64,000 nt of DNA from Thermodesulfobacterium hydrogeniphilum (GCF_000746255.1 NZ_JQKW01000008.1:1-64000); one strand, 5' to 3'. Counted from the stretch's first letter, positions 17,780 through 28,203 are shown. Numbers and translations: made by a program. Notes: generated from the sequence alone by a model not told the origin.

Positions 17780-18618
17780 AGCTTCATCCAGAGAAAAGCC
17801 CATTCTTTTTCGCTTTGTTTTTTTACTAATTGATATCCTAAATTTCTATAAAGTTTTTCTATTTTCTCTGCATCCTCATTTAAAATACCTGTTAAAAATA
17901 CATGAGTTCTATCTTTTTTAGAATGCTTTTTTATTGAGGAAGCTAAATTTTTAAGCTCCCTATATCCTATATTTGCTAAAATAAGATCAAACTTCTCTTC
18001 AGGAATCTCTTTTTGAATGAAAAATTTTTCCTGCACCTGATTTAATTTTACATTATATTTACATGCTTTTATAGCTTCTTCATCTATATCCACAGCCCAT
18101 ATTTTGCAATTTGATATAAGTTTAGCACAGGCTATTCCAAGAATACCTGTTCCACATCCCAAATCCAGTATTTTTAAAAATCCTTTACCAAATTTTTCTG
18201 CATAATTTTCTATATTTTCAAGCATCATCTGGGTTGTGGGATGATGTCCGGTTCCAAAAGCTTGAGCAGGTTCTATAATTATAACTATTTCTTCAGAATA
18301 AGACTCATATTTTTCCCAAGGAGGAATAACTACCAGATTTTTCCCTAATTTAATAGGTCTAAAATTGGCTTTCCAAACCTCTGCCCAATTTTCTTCTTTA
18401 ATAAGTCTATATTCTACCTCTATATCTAAATGTTTTGCTAAAAATTTTTCCAAATTATCTATTTCAGGGTCTCTTTCTTTTGCATAAATCTTAAAAATTA
18501 TCATATTTTTTTCCTCTGTGATTTCCCAACCCTGAGTAAAATGTTCATATAAAAATTCTTCTATTAATTCTCCTAAATTATTTTTATTAGGTACCTTTAA
18601 AACAATTTCATAATACAA
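17776..18618 (-). CDS. prmA: Ribosomal protein L11 methyltransferase PrmA
   Basis: 280 residues. N-terminal substrate-recognition region, linker with PAQAFGTGHHPTTQMMLE, SAM motif I ILDLGCGTGILGIACAKL and motif IV FDLILANIGYREL, all diagnostic for PrmA. It trimethylates L11. Divergent from the MFS gene, with a 101-bp shared promoter gap. Confidence 0.93.
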   Translation of the reverse strand: MYYEIVLKVPNKNNLGELIEEFLYEHFTQGWEITEEKNMIIFKIYAKERDPEIDNLEKFLAKHLDIEVEYRLIKEENWAEVWKANFRPIKLGKNLVVIPPWEKYESYSEEIVIIIEPAQAFGTGHHPTTQMMLENIENYAEKFGKGFLKILDLGCGTGILGIACAKLISNCKIWAVDIDEEAIKACKYNVKLNQVQEKFFIQKEIPEEKFDLILANIGYRELKNLASSIKKHSKKDRTHVFLTGILNEDAEKIEKLYRNLGYQLVKKQSEKEWAFLWMKL

Positions 18619-18719
18619 TTTTCTCCTCCTGCAAAATTAGTAAACTTAAAATTATTTTTTTCAAAAAATGTATTATAATGTCTTTTTTAAATTATTTTAG
18701 CGGATTTTTAAATTAAAAA

Positions 18720-19901
18720 ATGTCTGAAAAATTTAATAAAAAACTTTTTTATATAAGCTTTATTTATTTCTTTTCAGGGCTTCCTTTTGGTTTTTTTTAT
18801 ACTTTTATACCTGTCTTTTTAAGAACCAAGGGGGTATCTCTTGCCACTATAGGTTTTTTTTCTATAGCAGGACTTCCTTGGAGTTTAAGACTTCTTTTTG
18901 CTCCTCTTATAGACAGATATTTTTATAAAAATTTTTGGATGGGAATTTCTTTAATAGGAATTTCTTTAAATATTTTAGCCCTTTCTTTTTTTTCTCCTGC
19001 TGAGCATTTATTCTTCCTTTTTCTCTTGGGGTTAACCTTTTTTTCTACTTTATTTGATACCTCAGCTGATGGTTTTGTAGTAGAATGGATACCTCCCAAA
19101 TTCTTTGGAAAAGCCAATGGTTTTCGTATTTCTGCCTATAGAGTATCTCTCATTATTTGTGGAGGAGGTGCTGTTGCTCTGAGTCATTATTTAGGATTTA
19201 AACCCATTTTTTATATAATCAGTATTACTGCTTTTTTAGCTGGTATTTTTTTAATTTTAAACAGTTTTTTAAAAACCCAAGCTAATAAAGGTGATCTTTC
19301 TTTAAAAGCTCAATTTATAGAACCTTTTAAAGAGATTTTAAAAAGAGAAAAGGCTTTTTACCTTCTTCTTTTTGTGTTTACTTATAAAATAGGAGATGCC
19401 CTTCTTGGAGCCATGGTTTATCCTTTTTGGGTAGATAAAGGATTTAGCAGGCTTGAAATAGGATTTATATCTGGAATGATAGGAAGTGTGTTAACAATTT
19501 TAGGTTCTCTTTTAGGAGGTTATCTTTCAAGTCTCTGGAGTATAAGGAAGTCTCTTTTTATCCTCGGATTTTTGCAATCTTTATCCAACTTAGGCTATGC
19601 TTTGGCGTCTCTGCCTCAATTTCCTAAGGAAACAGTTTATTTTGCTTCTTTTTTTGAAAGCTTTACAGGTGGACTTGGCACTGCTGCTTTTTTAACTTTT
19701 TTAACTGGTCTTTGTAAAAAAGAATTTTCCTCTACTCAATATGCGGTTTTTTCTACTCTTTTCAGCTTATCTCTTACCTTATCAAGAAGTTTAGCAGGAT
19801 TAGGAGCTACTTACTTGGGATATACCTGGTTTTTTACCTTTACTTTTTTTGTTTCTTTACCAGCTTTTTTACTTATACCTATAATTACCAAGAATCAATA
19901 A
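18720..19901 (+). CDS. MFS transporter, AmpG-like
   Basis: 393 residues, about 12 hydrophobic helices, opening FYISFIYFFSGLPFGFFYTF. The GLPFGF signature and the pattern LPWSLRLLFAPLIDRY after helix 2 match the AmpG muropeptide permease / acetyl-CoA transporter branch. Likely uptake of peptidoglycan fragments or a related solute; specificity uncertain. The stop overlaps the convergent diguanylate cyclase stop by 7 bp. Confidence 0.85.
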   Translation: MSEKFNKKLFYISFIYFFSGLPFGFFYTFIPVFLRTKGVSLATIGFFSIAGLPWSLRLLFAPLIDRYFYKNFWMGISLIGISLNILALSFFSPAEHLFFLFLLGLTFFSTLFDTSADGFVVEWIPPKFFGKANGFRISAYRVSLIICGGGAVALSHYLGFKPIFYIISITAFLAGIFLILNSFLKTQANKGDLSLKAQFIEPFKEILKREKAFYLLLFVFTYKIGDALLGAMVYPFWVDKGFSRLEIGFISGMIGSVLTILGSLLGGYLSSLWSIRKSLFILGFLQSLSNLGYALASLPQFPKETVYFASFFESFTGGLGTAAFLTFLTGLCKKEFSSTQYAVFSTLFSLSLTLSRSLAGLGATYLGYTWFFTFTFFVSLPAFLLIPIITKNQ

Positions 19902-21646
19902 TTTTCATCAGTCCAGAATTCTTTTTTAAATCTTACAACCCTGTTTCTTCCAAGTTCTTTAGCTTTATAAAGGGCAACATCTGCATATTTTATTGCTTCC
20001 CATATAGCCGAGGTATCTACAGGAAATTCTGATACTCCTATAGAAATAGTCCTTTTTATTACACCTTGAGGTATTTTAAAATCGGTAGTTTCTATAATTT
20101 TTCTCAATTTTTCAGCTATTTTTACACTTTCTCCTTCTTTAACATCTACTAAAAGTATTAAAAATTCTTCTCCTCCAAATCTAACCACTATATCTGATTT
20201 TCTTACATTAGAAGCTAAAAGCCTGGCAGTTTCTTTTAAAATTATATCTCCTGCATCATGCCCATATTTATCGTTTACAGACTTAAAATAATCCAAATCA
20301 CACATAAGAATACCCAAGGTTGTTCGTCTTCTTAAAACCTGAGCCACTAAATTTTCTAAAGTAGCTTCCAGAAAATGTCTGTTGTATAACCCTGTGAGTG
20401 CATCTTTGAAACTTTGTTCTTTCAAACTCTGAGCATATCTTTTAGCTTCTATTACAGGAATAGCTTCTTTTATAAATGCTTTAACCTTCCTTAGTTTTTC
20501 TTTTAACTGATTTTTCTCTTCTAAGGACTTGTTCTTGGGAATGTGAATTTCTATTATACCTATACATTGTCCTCCATACATCATGGGAATACAATAATAA
20601 TCAAATTCATCTTTAAATGGAAAAATCTTGCAAATATCAGGAAATTCTAAAGAGGTTACTGTTTGTCCTGTCCTTTTGGCTCTACATCTATTAGCATTAA
20701 AAAGCTTTTCTGAGGGATAATCCAGATCTTCACGAGAAACATATACAGGTCGCATAGTATTTTGAGAATTGGAAACCTCGTAAATAATAACTGAATCAAT
20801 ATTTAATATATGTTGCAAATAATAACCCAATCTTTCATAAACCAGATCTGGAGTTTCATCATTTTCAATAGTATGCTTAAACAAAGCAAGTGTTCTAAAA
20901 TTTTTAATAATCTCATTCACCTTGGTTATTAATTTCCCTATTTCATCTTGAGCTGGATATTCAAATATACAAGATTGAGCATCTTCTATCCAAAAATCTT
21001 CTTTTTCTTCCATCAAATTGTCCAGTCTCTCTGAAATCCTGTCTAAGGGTTTTTTCACCATATAATAAAATGCCCAAGTTCCCCATGTTAAAAATACAAT
21101 CATTACAAAAAACATAATATATTTTAGATAGTTTAATATCTTTCTATACTTTTCTATACGTTTCTCAAAAGTGATTCTTCTATTGTTGAAAAATTTATTT
21201 ATTTCTAAAAAATCCTTTTCTAAAGTTTTTAAATCATTTAAATCATAGGAAGATGTTTTTTGAGATAAGATGTTCCTTATTTCTCTAATATGAGATTCAA
21301 GCTGAGGATATTCATAAATAGCTTTATCCAAAACTGGTAAAAATTTTTTTAAATTCTCTTTAAGAGTAAAAAAATTACGGGAAGTTTTTTGTTGATTAAT
21401 ATAAATTAAAGCCTTAGTTGTTAAAAGTTCGTATTCGTAGGGAACTTGTTTTTGTAAATTTGTAGTTTTATAAAGTAAAAAATAAAAATAAAAAGCAATA
21501 AAAAGATTTATAAAAAAACAGGATCCAATAATAAACCCTACTTTCCAGTACAAAGATAAATTTAAAAACCAGCGATATATAGGATATATTTTAAATTTAA
21601 GTCTTGTCCAAGTTTTTGAAAAATCTTTAATTATATTTTTTTCCAT
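19895..21646 (-). CDS. Membrane-anchored GAF-GGDEF diguanylate cyclase
   Basis: 583 residues. A helix near residues 30-55 and another near 190-210 flank a ~130-residue extracytoplasmic helical sensor. A HAMP-like segment follows, then a GAF domain (about 270-420) and a C-terminal GGDEF domain with FKSVNDKYGHDAGD and GGEEF. The inhibitory I-site RKSD sits five residues before GGEEF, so product feedback is expected. It makes cyclic di-GMP, a signal that commonly controls polysaccharide production, a plausible but unproven link to the nearby locus. Confidence 0.92.
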   Translation of the reverse strand: MEKNIIKDFSKTWTRLKFKIYPIYRWFLNLSLYWKVGFIIGSCFFINLFIAFYFYFLLYKTTNLQKQVPYEYELLTTKALIYINQQKTSRNFFTLKENLKKFLPVLDKAIYEYPQLESHIREIRNILSQKTSSYDLNDLKTLEKDFLEINKFFNNRRITFEKRIEKYRKILNYLKYIMFFVMIVFLTWGTWAFYYMVKKPLDRISERLDNLMEEKEDFWIEDAQSCIFEYPAQDEIGKLITKVNEIIKNFRTLALFKHTIENDETPDLVYERLGYYLQHILNIDSVIIYEVSNSQNTMRPVYVSREDLDYPSEKLFNANRCRAKRTGQTVTSLEFPDICKIFPFKDEFDYYCIPMMYGGQCIGIIEIHIPKNKSLEEKNQLKEKLRKVKAFIKEAIPVIEAKRYAQSLKEQSFKDALTGLYNRHFLEATLENLVAQVLRRRTTLGILMCDLDYFKSVNDKYGHDAGDIILKETARLLASNVRKSDIVVRFGGEEFLILLVDVKEGESVKIAEKLRKIIETTDFKIPQGVIKRTISIGVSEFPVDTSAIWEAIKYADVALYKAKELGRNRVVRFKKEFWTDENY

Positions 21647-21703
21647 AATTTTGGCATTTTAAAGCTATAATTTAAAAATTTCAAGAAGCATAACGTATTT
21701 TTT

Positions 21704-22267
21704 TTATTTTATATATTTCACCATTTTTTTAAACTCTTCTGTTCCTGCTCTTTCCAATACCTGGAAAATCAAGGTTTCTGTATCAGCTACCACTCCTCCT
21801 GCTAAAGATACAAGCATAAGCCCGGTTTCCCAATTTTGTTTTTTTCTACTACAAACAGCATCCTTGGGAAGATAAACTATATAATCTTTATTTAATAAAT
21901 CTAAGGCAGTTTGATAAACGCAGATATGTGTTTCTATACCTGTTAAAATTACTTTTTTTCTGTTATTTTTCTCCAACTTTTCCATAAATTTAGGCTCTAA
22001 ACAGGAATTAAAAGTTATTTTTTCTATGGGTTCATATTCGGGTAAAACTCTTTTGATTTCTTCAACAGTTTGACCTAATCCTTTGGGATACTGCTCTGTA
22101 AGCAAAATAGGAATATTGTAAATTTTGCAAAGTTCTATAAGAATAATATTGTTTTGTATTACTATTTTCGCTATATCTTCAGGCATAGCTTTTACAAGTT
22201 TTTCTTGAATATCTATTATAACCAAAATTACTTCTTCAGGTTTTAAAAAGTATTTAAATGGCTCCAT
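21704..22267 (-). CDS. Isochorismatase-family cysteine hydrolase
   Basis: 187 residues. Catalytic Asp in VIIDIQEKL, a Lys in the middle third, and the nucleophile Cys in TGIETHICVYQTALDLL near residue 112. That TGxExxxCVxxT context places it in the YcaC/nicotinamidase-like superfamily. Substrate unknown. It lies 13 bp downstream of ruvA and may be the tail of the yebC-ruvC-ruvA operon. Confidence 0.85.
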   Translation of the reverse strand: MEPFKYFLKPEEVILVIIDIQEKLVKAMPEDIAKIVIQNNIILIELCKIYNIPILLTEQYPKGLGQTVEEIKRVLPEYEPIEKITFNSCLEPKFMEKLEKNNRKKVILTGIETHICVYQTALDLLNKDYIVYLPKDAVCSRKKQNWETGLMLVSLAGGVVADTETLIFQVLERAGTEEFKKMVKYIK

Positions 22268-22280
22268 AAATTCCTCCTCT

Positions 22281-22904
22281 TTATTTAAAAGTCTCTTCTT
22301 TTAATTTGGGTGCAAGTTCTTTTAAAGCTTTTTTAATCAATGTATCCAAAGTATCATCTTCGGTAAAGACTTTGTATAAAATTTTTTCAATCTCTCTACT
22401 ATTAAAACCTAAACTAATAAGACAACCCTTAGCCTCTTCCAAAAGCATTTCTTTTTCAACAGGCAAGGTTATCCCTTTGAAAGGAGTTTTTATAAAAAGA
22501 TTTTTAAGTTCTAAATAGAGTTTTTCTGCTCTTTTAGGGCCTATTCCTGGAACCTTAGCCAGTTCTTGAATATTTTTTTCCAGAATCAATCTTCTTAAAG
22601 TTTCAGGAGAAAAAACAGAAAGCATATTTAAAGCAAGCTTAGGTCCTATTTTGGAAATAGTATTTAGTTTAAGAAATAATTCTCTTTCTTCTTTTTCTAA
22701 GAAGCCATAAAGTTCTATATATTCATTTTTTCTTATTATGGGAACTATATAAAGCTCTATTTCCTTTTCTAAAAAATTATTTCTTATTAATTCTACTATA
22801 TTTAAAGGAAGTAAAATTTCCCATGTTAAAAAACTCTGAGTTTGAAGAAGAAGTTTGTTAGGAGGATTTACCGCTCTAACATAGCCTTTAATAGCATAAA
22901 ACAT
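22281..22904 (-). CDS. ruvA: Holliday junction branch-migration protein RuvA
   Basis: 207 residues. N-terminal OB fold, then two helix-hairpin-helix motifs (LNTISKIGPKLALNML and LAKVPGIGPKRAEKLYLEL), then the flexible domain III that contacts RuvB. Binds four-way junctions. It starts 1 nt after ruvC; ruvB is not in this window. Confidence 0.95.
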   Translation of the reverse strand: MFYAIKGYVRAVNPPNKLLLQTQSFLTWEILLPLNIVELIRNNFLEKEIELYIVPIIRKNEYIELYGFLEKEERELFLKLNTISKIGPKLALNMLSVFSPETLRRLILEKNIQELAKVPGIGPKRAEKLYLELKNLFIKTPFKGITLPVEKEMLLEEAKGCLISLGFNSREIEKILYKVFTEDDTLDTLIKKALKELAPKLKEETFK

Positions 22905-22905
22905 T

Positions 22906-23397
22906 TTAACCTCTCAACTCTAAAGCTAAAAGCAAAGCCAGGGCTAAGGCATCTATCTTATGATCATCCTCTTTTTGTAAAGTTTCCACTTCAAGGATTC
23001 CATTTTTAAAAAACAGATTAAAAACTCTGGAAATAGCATCTTTTTTAGCTTTTCCATTTTGAGTAAAAATTTTTTTAATCTCAGAAGGGTGATAAATTTT
23101 AACCGGTATTTTATATAAACCTGCAATCAGCAAAACTATAGCCTGAGCCTGTGCCAGTTTGGCTGAAGCAGTGGGATAAGTTTTAGCAAAAACCTCCTCT
23201 AAAGCTATATAATCAGGCTGATAATTTTCTATTATATTTTTTAAACCATTATACAAATAAACTAACTTATCACTTATATTTTTCAAATTTTTTGTATTAA
23301 AGGTTTGCCAATCTTTTAATTTATAAAAACTTTTTTCTACTTCTAAAAATGCATAAGCCAGATTGTTAAGACCTGGATCTATGCCTAAAATTTTCAT
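22906..23397 (-). CDS. ruvC: Crossover junction endonuclease RuvC
   Basis: 163 residues. Acidic catalytic tetrad visible as GIDPGLNN (D7), [20 protein letters not shown] (Glu) and [14 protein letters not shown] (two Asp). Resolves Holliday junctions. Its ATG overlaps the yebC stop by 4 nt, indicating translational coupling. Confidence 0.95.
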   Translation of the reverse strand: MKILGIDPGLNNLAYAFLEVEKSFYKLKDWQTFNTKNLKNISDKLVYLYNGLKNIIENYQPDYIALEEVFAKTYPTASAKLAQAQAIVLLIAGLYKIPVKIYHPSEIKKIFTQNGKAKKDAISRVFNLFFKNGILEVETLQKEDDHKIDALALALLLALELRG

Positions 23398-24143
23398 TTA
23401 TTTAAATTTTCCATTATATTTTCAGGGATATCAAAATTAGCATAAACTTGTTGCACATCATCATGTTCTTCTAAAGCTTCCATTAATTTTAAAAGTGTAC
23501 CTGCTGTGGATTCATCCTGCACAGGAACGGTTGTCTTAGGAACCATGGTAACCTTAGCAGAAATTATTTTAATTCCAGCATCCTCTAAGGATTTTTTAAT
23601 TTCTTCAAATTGAGAAGGTTCAGTGATTATTTCTATTTCACTTTCATATTCTTTAGTATCTTCAGCACCTTTTTCTATAGCAATTTCCAAAACTTTTTCT
23701 TCATCTTCCTTAGGAACCACTATAAGACCCTTCTGTTCAAAAATCCAGGCTACTGCACCTGGTTCAGCCAGGTTTCCACCGTGTTTACTAAAAAGGTGTC
23801 TTAATTCAGAAACTGTTCTTCTTCTGTTATCTGTAATGGCCTTAATTAAAATAGCTACTCCACCAGGACCATATCCTTCAAAAGTAGCTTCTTCATAATG
23901 AGTTCCTTCTTCTAAACCAAGAGCTTTTTTAATAGCCCTTTCTATATTTTCCTTAGGCATATTAACCGCACGAGCTGATTGAATGGCAGCTCTAAGTCTG
24001 GGGTTTAGTTCTGGATCTCCACCACCTCCTGTTCTAACAGCTACTATAATTTCTCTAATAAGCTTAGTAAAAAGCTGACCTCTTTTAGCATCTTGAGCTG
24101 CTTTTTTTCTTTTAATTTGTGCCCAATGGGAATGTCCTGCCAT
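23394..24143 (-). CDS. yebC: YebC/PmpR-family protein
   Basis: 249 residues starting with the family hallmark [20 protein letters not shown], followed by [24 protein letters not shown]. The family includes transcriptional regulators and, by more recent work, ribosome-associated factors for difficult peptide motifs. Placement before ruvC-ruvA is conserved in many bacteria. Confidence 0.95.
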   Translation of the reverse strand: MAGHSHWAQIKRKKAAQDAKRGQLFTKLIREIIVAVRTGGGGDPELNPRLRAAIQSARAVNMPKENIERAIKKALGLEEGTHYEEATFEGYGPGGVAILIKAITDNRRRTVSELRHLFSKHGGNLAEPGAVAWIFEQKGLIVVPKEDEEKVLEIAIEKGAEDTKEYESEIEIITEPSQFEEIKKSLEDAGIKIISAKVTMVPKTTVPVQDESTAGTLLKLMEALEEHDDVQQVYANFDIPENIMENLNK

Positions 24144-24254
24144 AAAATCACCCCTTTATAAAAATTTTTATTTTCTGAGAATTTTCTATAAGTATAATAG
24201 GTCTTGCTAAAATTTCAAATTTTATTAAAATATTAAAATGTATATTGTAAAATA

Positions 24255-24342
24255 GCCGAGGTGGCGGAACTGGAAGACGCGGCGGACTCAAAATCCGCTG
24301 GGGGATGACCCCGTGCGGGTTCGACTCCCGCCCTCGGCACCA
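24255..24342 (+). tRNA. tRNA-Leu (CAA anticodon)
   Basis: 88-nt class II tRNA: acceptor GCCGAGG/CCTCGGC, anticodon loop CTCAAAA between GCGGA and TCCGC, long variable arm, T arm GGGTTCGACTCCC, and encoded ACCA. It stands alone on the plus strand between yebC and the polysaccharide locus. Confidence 0.96.
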
Positions 24343-24403
24343 GAAACAATCAGTATATTCAATCTTAAGAGTAAATTTTTATTCTCTAAATTCTATTATT
24401 TTT

Positions 24404-25240
24404 CTAACTTATATTATGGTACTTCCTTGCTTCTGAAAGCCATTCCATAAATAAAGCAAGAAAAACTGCCATAAAAAGAGAAGAAATAAATGTTACAGCA
24501 ATTATGAGAACTCTTTTAGGCTTGTAAGGTTTATCAGGGATAATAGGATCATTCAGGGGCACAAGAACCTTCCTTACAAACTCCTTTTCCAATTTTAACC
24601 GCTCAATTCTTGCCTGTAAATCTATAATTTTCTCTTCAATTTCCACAGGATTAAAGCCAAGATACAGCTCTCTTTTATTCTCAAACTTATTATATAAAAT
24701 TGTTCGTAATTTTTTTAGCTTCTCAATATTTCCTTCTATATTTTTTATACGTGTGTCTATCTCTCTCAACCGTTGATTTGTAACCATTTGAGTATATGGA
24801 TTTTCCTTTATGTAAGATAGTACACTATTTATAACTTGTGGAATCAAAGTTCTATCATAGGTATATACTTCAAGAGAAAAAACATTTTTAGATTTATTTC
24901 TTCTATCAACCTTTAATTTTATCTCTTTTATCTTTTTAACATTTTCCAAAGATAGTTTCAACTCTTTACTAATTTCTTCGTATTCTTTATCTTTTAAAAG
25001 ATTGTTTAAATAATTTACCATTGCCTTTATCTCTTCAAAACTAATACTTCCAGATCTTCTAAGAGCTATCTCTGATTTATATACAGGAGAAAGAAAAAAA
25101 CTTATTATTCCAGCCAAAAATGTCACAATTACAACAAATCCCACTATGAATTTAAAATGTTTTTTAAGCTTTAAATATATTTCATAAAGATCTATTTCAT
25201 CTTCCATGTAGGTTTCAAATTTGTTCTTCTCCTGCACCAC
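24404..25240 (-). CDS. Wzz-type polysaccharide chain-length determinant / copolymerase
   Basis: 278 residues. An N-terminal helix (FKFIVGFVVIVTFLAGIISF, about 30-50) and a C-terminal helix (about 250-270) flank a periplasmic coiled-coil region. The proline-rich PDKPYKPKR before the second helix is the classic Wzz signature. There is no C-terminal tyrosine kinase domain. It would set polymer length for the Wzx/Wzy pathway encoded here. Confidence 0.9.
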   Translation of the reverse strand: MVQEKNKFETYMEDEIDLYEIYLKLKKHFKFIVGFVVIVTFLAGIISFFLSPVYKSEIALRRSGSISFEEIKAMVNYLNNLLKDKEYEEISKELKLSLENVKKIKEIKLKVDRRNKSKNVFSLEVYTYDRTLIPQVINSVLSYIKENPYTQMVTNQRLREIDTRIKNIEGNIEKLKKLRTILYNKFENKRELYLGFNPVEIEEKIIDLQARIERLKLEKEFVRKVLVPLNDPIIPDKPYKPKRVLIIAVTFISSLFMAVFLALFMEWLSEARKYHNIS

Positions 25241-25616
25241 TTATTCTCCTTAAAAAAATTAAATATTTTTTTATATTGGTTTTTTATACATCCATTCAAG
25301 AATCTTTTAAGTTAATTGTTTTTAAATATAACACATATTATTCATAAAACAAAATGCCACACCAAGATGTGCTTACAAATTTAAAATGTCACACTTGATT
25401 ACTATTTTAGAATGTCACATTTGGAGTAAATTCTTCCTCCTAAAAAATGAATTAGCAGGAGGGGAAGTAAAAATGGAAATAGGACTGTCCCATTGAAACA
25501 AATGTTTCATTTAAAATTCCAGACACAATTCTCTTGACAACTGCCTTATAAGGGGGCTTGTTCCCCAGGAGGTTACTCCAATTTTTACCTTACACAAGAT
25601 ATTGTACACTACTTAC
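25241..25616. other. 376-bp gap with short repeats and insertion-sequence-like ends
   Basis: No gene seen. AATGYCACA occurs three times (25353, 25385, 25411), and AGGACTGTCC at 25486 matches the outer end of the IS256-type remnants at 27073, 33844 and 35837. An inverted repeat (CTTCCTCC with GGAGGGGAAG) spans 25433-25467. I read this as decayed insertion-sequence ends, possibly IS21-like for the first set; assignment is tentative. Confidence 0.4.
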
Positions 25617-27044
25617 TTAATAAGCTCCTTCTCTTTTCAAAACTACTTTGATAGTTTTAAAAAGTATAATTATATCAAGCCAGAGGGACCAATTAAGAAC
25701 ATACCAGGTATCAAGTTTTACACGAAAATTATAATCCGTATTACTTCTACCACTAACCTGCCACAAACCAGTAATACCAGGTTTAACCATATAATAAAAT
25801 TCCGCGAATTCTTTATAATATTTATCCAGCTCTTCTTTAACCACAGGCCTTGGACCAACAAAACTCATATCTCCTATTAACACATTAATCACCTGGGGTA
25901 GCTCATCTAAGGAAGTTTTTCTTAAAAATTTTCCAACCCGAGTTACTCTCGGATCGTTTTTTAATTTAAAATAAGTTTCCCATTCTTTTTTTGCTTGTGG
26001 ATCAGTTTCCAAAATTTTTTTTAATCTTTCTTCTGCATCTACATACATAGTTCTAAATTTTATTACTTTAATTTCTTTGCCACCTTTACCAATTCTTCTA
26101 TGAACAAAAAACACAGGCCCTTCAGAGTCAAGTTTTATTAAAATACCTATTGCTAAACAAAAAGGAATAAAAATAGGCAAAATTAACAACCCCAAAGTTA
26201 AGTCAAAAATTCTTTTAATCATCTGATTTAATTTTGATTGTAAATTGTTATTTATTTTCAACAAAAACAATTGTTCCATAAAAAGATAGTAAATTTTGCT
26301 ATTCATTAAGGCTATCCCTTTTAATTCTGGCACAACGAAAACCTCTTTTACATACCTTTGAACGAAGTTAACGAGCTTACAGAGATCTTCTTTAGAAAGC
26401 GAGGGAATGGCAATTATTACTTTTTGAACCTTGTCTTTTTCAATTATTTGCGGCAATTCTCTTATTTTTCCTAAAATTTTATAAACTTTATCGTTTACTT
26501 TTACATCTCTTTCTCCATTTTCCACTTTATCGTCAATAAAACCCACCAATTGATAGCCTAAATACCGATCTCCTTCTATCTCTCGAGCAACAGCTTTTCC
26601 AGCATTTCCAGCACCAATTATTAAAATTTCTTCTCTCCCAATTTTTAACTTACTCAACAGGATTTTTTCAATGTACCTAAAAAATGGAAATACAAATAAT
26701 GCATAAAACCAAAGAAAAACTAATACCAATCTTGAAATTTTATCTGACATTTTTCCCAAAGATACTATAGCAAAGGTAACGATAGCTGCAATGGTTGTTG
26801 CCTTAACTATCTGACGCGCCTCTTCCCAAAAAGGTAATCGCTTAGTATAAAGTCCTTCATATCCTATAAAAAAAATATAAATTAATGGGATCCACCAAAG
26901 CTTTACGAAGTAAAACAGATGTAATGTAAAACTAACTTTAATATATTTTGATAAAGATAAATCTAAAACTTTCCTGGTGTAATAAGCCAAAAGAAGAGAA
27001 ATATAGAAAGCCAAAGTATCAATTATTAAAAGGAGTAAACTCAT
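25617..27044 (-). CDS. Initiating sugar-phosphate transferase (WbaP/WcaJ-type)
   Basis: 475 residues. Four to five N-terminal helices, a Rossmann-like CoA-binding domain (LIIGAGNAGKAVAREIEG, about 135) and a C-terminal bacterial sugar transferase domain: a re-entrant helix (about 280-300), then IKFRTMYVDAEERL, TRVGKFLRKTSLDELPQ, MSFVGPRPV and KPGITGLWQVSGR. It attaches the first sugar-1-phosphate to undecaprenyl phosphate, starting the repeat unit. A second possible initiator (WecA-like) lies at 36096. Confidence 0.93.
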   Translation of the reverse strand: MSLLLLIIDTLAFYISLLLAYYTRKVLDLSLSKYIKVSFTLHLFYFVKLWWIPLIYIFFIGYEGLYTKRLPFWEEARQIVKATTIAAIVTFAIVSLGKMSDKISRLVLVFLWFYALFVFPFFRYIEKILLSKLKIGREEILIIGAGNAGKAVAREIEGDRYLGYQLVGFIDDKVENGERDVKVNDKVYKILGKIRELPQIIEKDKVQKVIIAIPSLSKEDLCKLVNFVQRYVKEVFVVPELKGIALMNSKIYYLFMEQLFLLKINNNLQSKLNQMIKRIFDLTLGLLILPIFIPFCLAIGILIKLDSEGPVFFVHRRIGKGGKEIKVIKFRTMYVDAEERLKKILETDPQAKKEWETYFKLKNDPRVTRVGKFLRKTSLDELPQVINVLIGDMSFVGPRPVVKEELDKYYKEFAEFYYMVKPGITGLWQVSGRSNTDYNFRVKLDTWYVLNWSLWLDIIILFKTIKVVLKREGAY

Positions 27045-27072
27045 TATCCCTCTCCTTTACTCACTTTCTCTA

Positions 27073-27340
27073 GGACTGTCCATCCATTTGTGTAAATTTT
27101 ATTATAGCCTATCTTCAAATAAAATCACTATCTGGCTGTAGATATGTGGCCAATCCTTAATCTTGGTCCATTTACGTTCCAGCTCCATAGCTGCCATATA
27201 TCTTCTGCTGCTTTCCTAAATTTGCTATTTACACTCTCTATAATATTTGTAGTATACATAACCCGCCTTATCTCTAACGGATATCTGAAAAATGCTGTAA
27301 GTGTATTCCAGTTTGTCTCCCAACTCTTTACCACATGTGA
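27073..27340 (-). pseudogene. IS256-type transposase remnant A, C-terminal part with internal deletion
   Basis: Begins at the terminal sequence GGACTGTCCATCC. Read on the minus strand: WETNWNTLTAFFRYPLEIRR, then YTTNIIESVNSKFRKAAE, typical of the IS256/Mutator C-terminus. A junction after RKAAE shifts frame; in the other frame the real C-terminal sequence continues as MAAMELERKWTKIKDWPHIY and ILFEDRL. The same junction occurs in copies B (33844) and C (35837). Confidence 0.85.
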
Positions 27341-27429
27341 ATAAGGAACAGGAAAAAAAATTGTGTAAAGGGGGAAGAAAGAGTAAATTGAATAAAAAAA
27401 TTAAAAAAATAAAGTTTTAATAACGGGGG

Positions 27430-27783
27430 TTAAAAATACCTAAAAAATACTCCTATCCTTTCTCCGAAGACTGGTTAGAAGAAATTGTTAAATCTATTCA
27501 ACAGCAAAAATCTCAAGGACTTAAGCCCATCCTTCTTTATCTCCTTCAGTGCCTTCTAAACTCCATCATGCTTAAAGAAAAAGAACTTTTCCTTAAATCT
27601 CACCTAGAAAACTCCTCAAATGGCTTCTACCACAGAAACCTTTACCTCTCCTTCGGTAACCTTAATCTTGAAATCTCTCGTGTCAGATTCGGCAACTCCT
27701 TCCGACCCTCTATCCTTCCCCAGGTTTTGAATTTATATTTTTTGATAATACTTTTCAACCTCTTGCCCAGAGGGTATAATTAG
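27430..27783 (+). pseudogene. IS256-type transposase remnant, N-terminal part, opposite orientation
   Basis: The plus-strand frame gives YPFSEDWLEEIVKS, then LKEKELFLKSHLE, NGFYHRNLYLSFGNLNLEIS and RFGNSFRPSILPQ, the usual IS256-family N-terminal pattern (RNGYYxR...G.L.L..PRDR...F.P.I.P). No ATG lies in frame at the true start, and the reading loses homology after ILPQ (about 27725). It is oriented opposite to remnant A, so two copies or an inversion are involved. Confidence 0.75.
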
Positions 27784-28203
27784 TGAAACACTATGCCTGA
27801 ATCTCTTTTCTCATTCAAGAAACATCTTCAATAATTTATTAACTTCATTTCTCGCTTAATATCACTATCTATAAATAAACAAATCTTCTCAATCATACCA
27901 ACATAAGGCAAAAATTTCGTCATATAAATACTCAGTTAATAACTTTTTCCGTCTATTTTAAGACTTCTTAGCTCCTGTCTTTTGATTATGAAAAAAAGAA
28001 TATAGGTATTCATTTTCCATAATCTTATGAGGTTTAACTTAGGGCAAATATTCGCAAAGGAGCTTTATTTTTTCTTTTAAAAATCCGAAGTTTTGTTATA
28101 ATATTTTACGTGTAAGAGTTTAGGCATAAGTAAAAAAGATTAGCAAGGGTTTAGACATTAAAATAACGGAGCGGAAAGAAGAATTAAGAACATTTGTTGA
28201 TTT
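27784..28203. other. 420-bp gap upstream of the flippase gene
   Basis: No intact gene. On the minus strand a broken frame (MENEYLYSFFHNQKTGAKKS, then after a stop KKLLTEYLYDEIFALCWYD) may be a gene fossil of unknown family. A plus-strand TATAAT at 28097-28102 could be the -10 of the following operon; the -35 is poor. Confidence 0.35.

Noticed and set aside
25380-25425. Calling the AATGTCACA repeats an operator
   Set aside because: They look more like terminal repeats of an insertion sequence, but three short copies do not allow a firm choice, so they are listed only as part of the gap.
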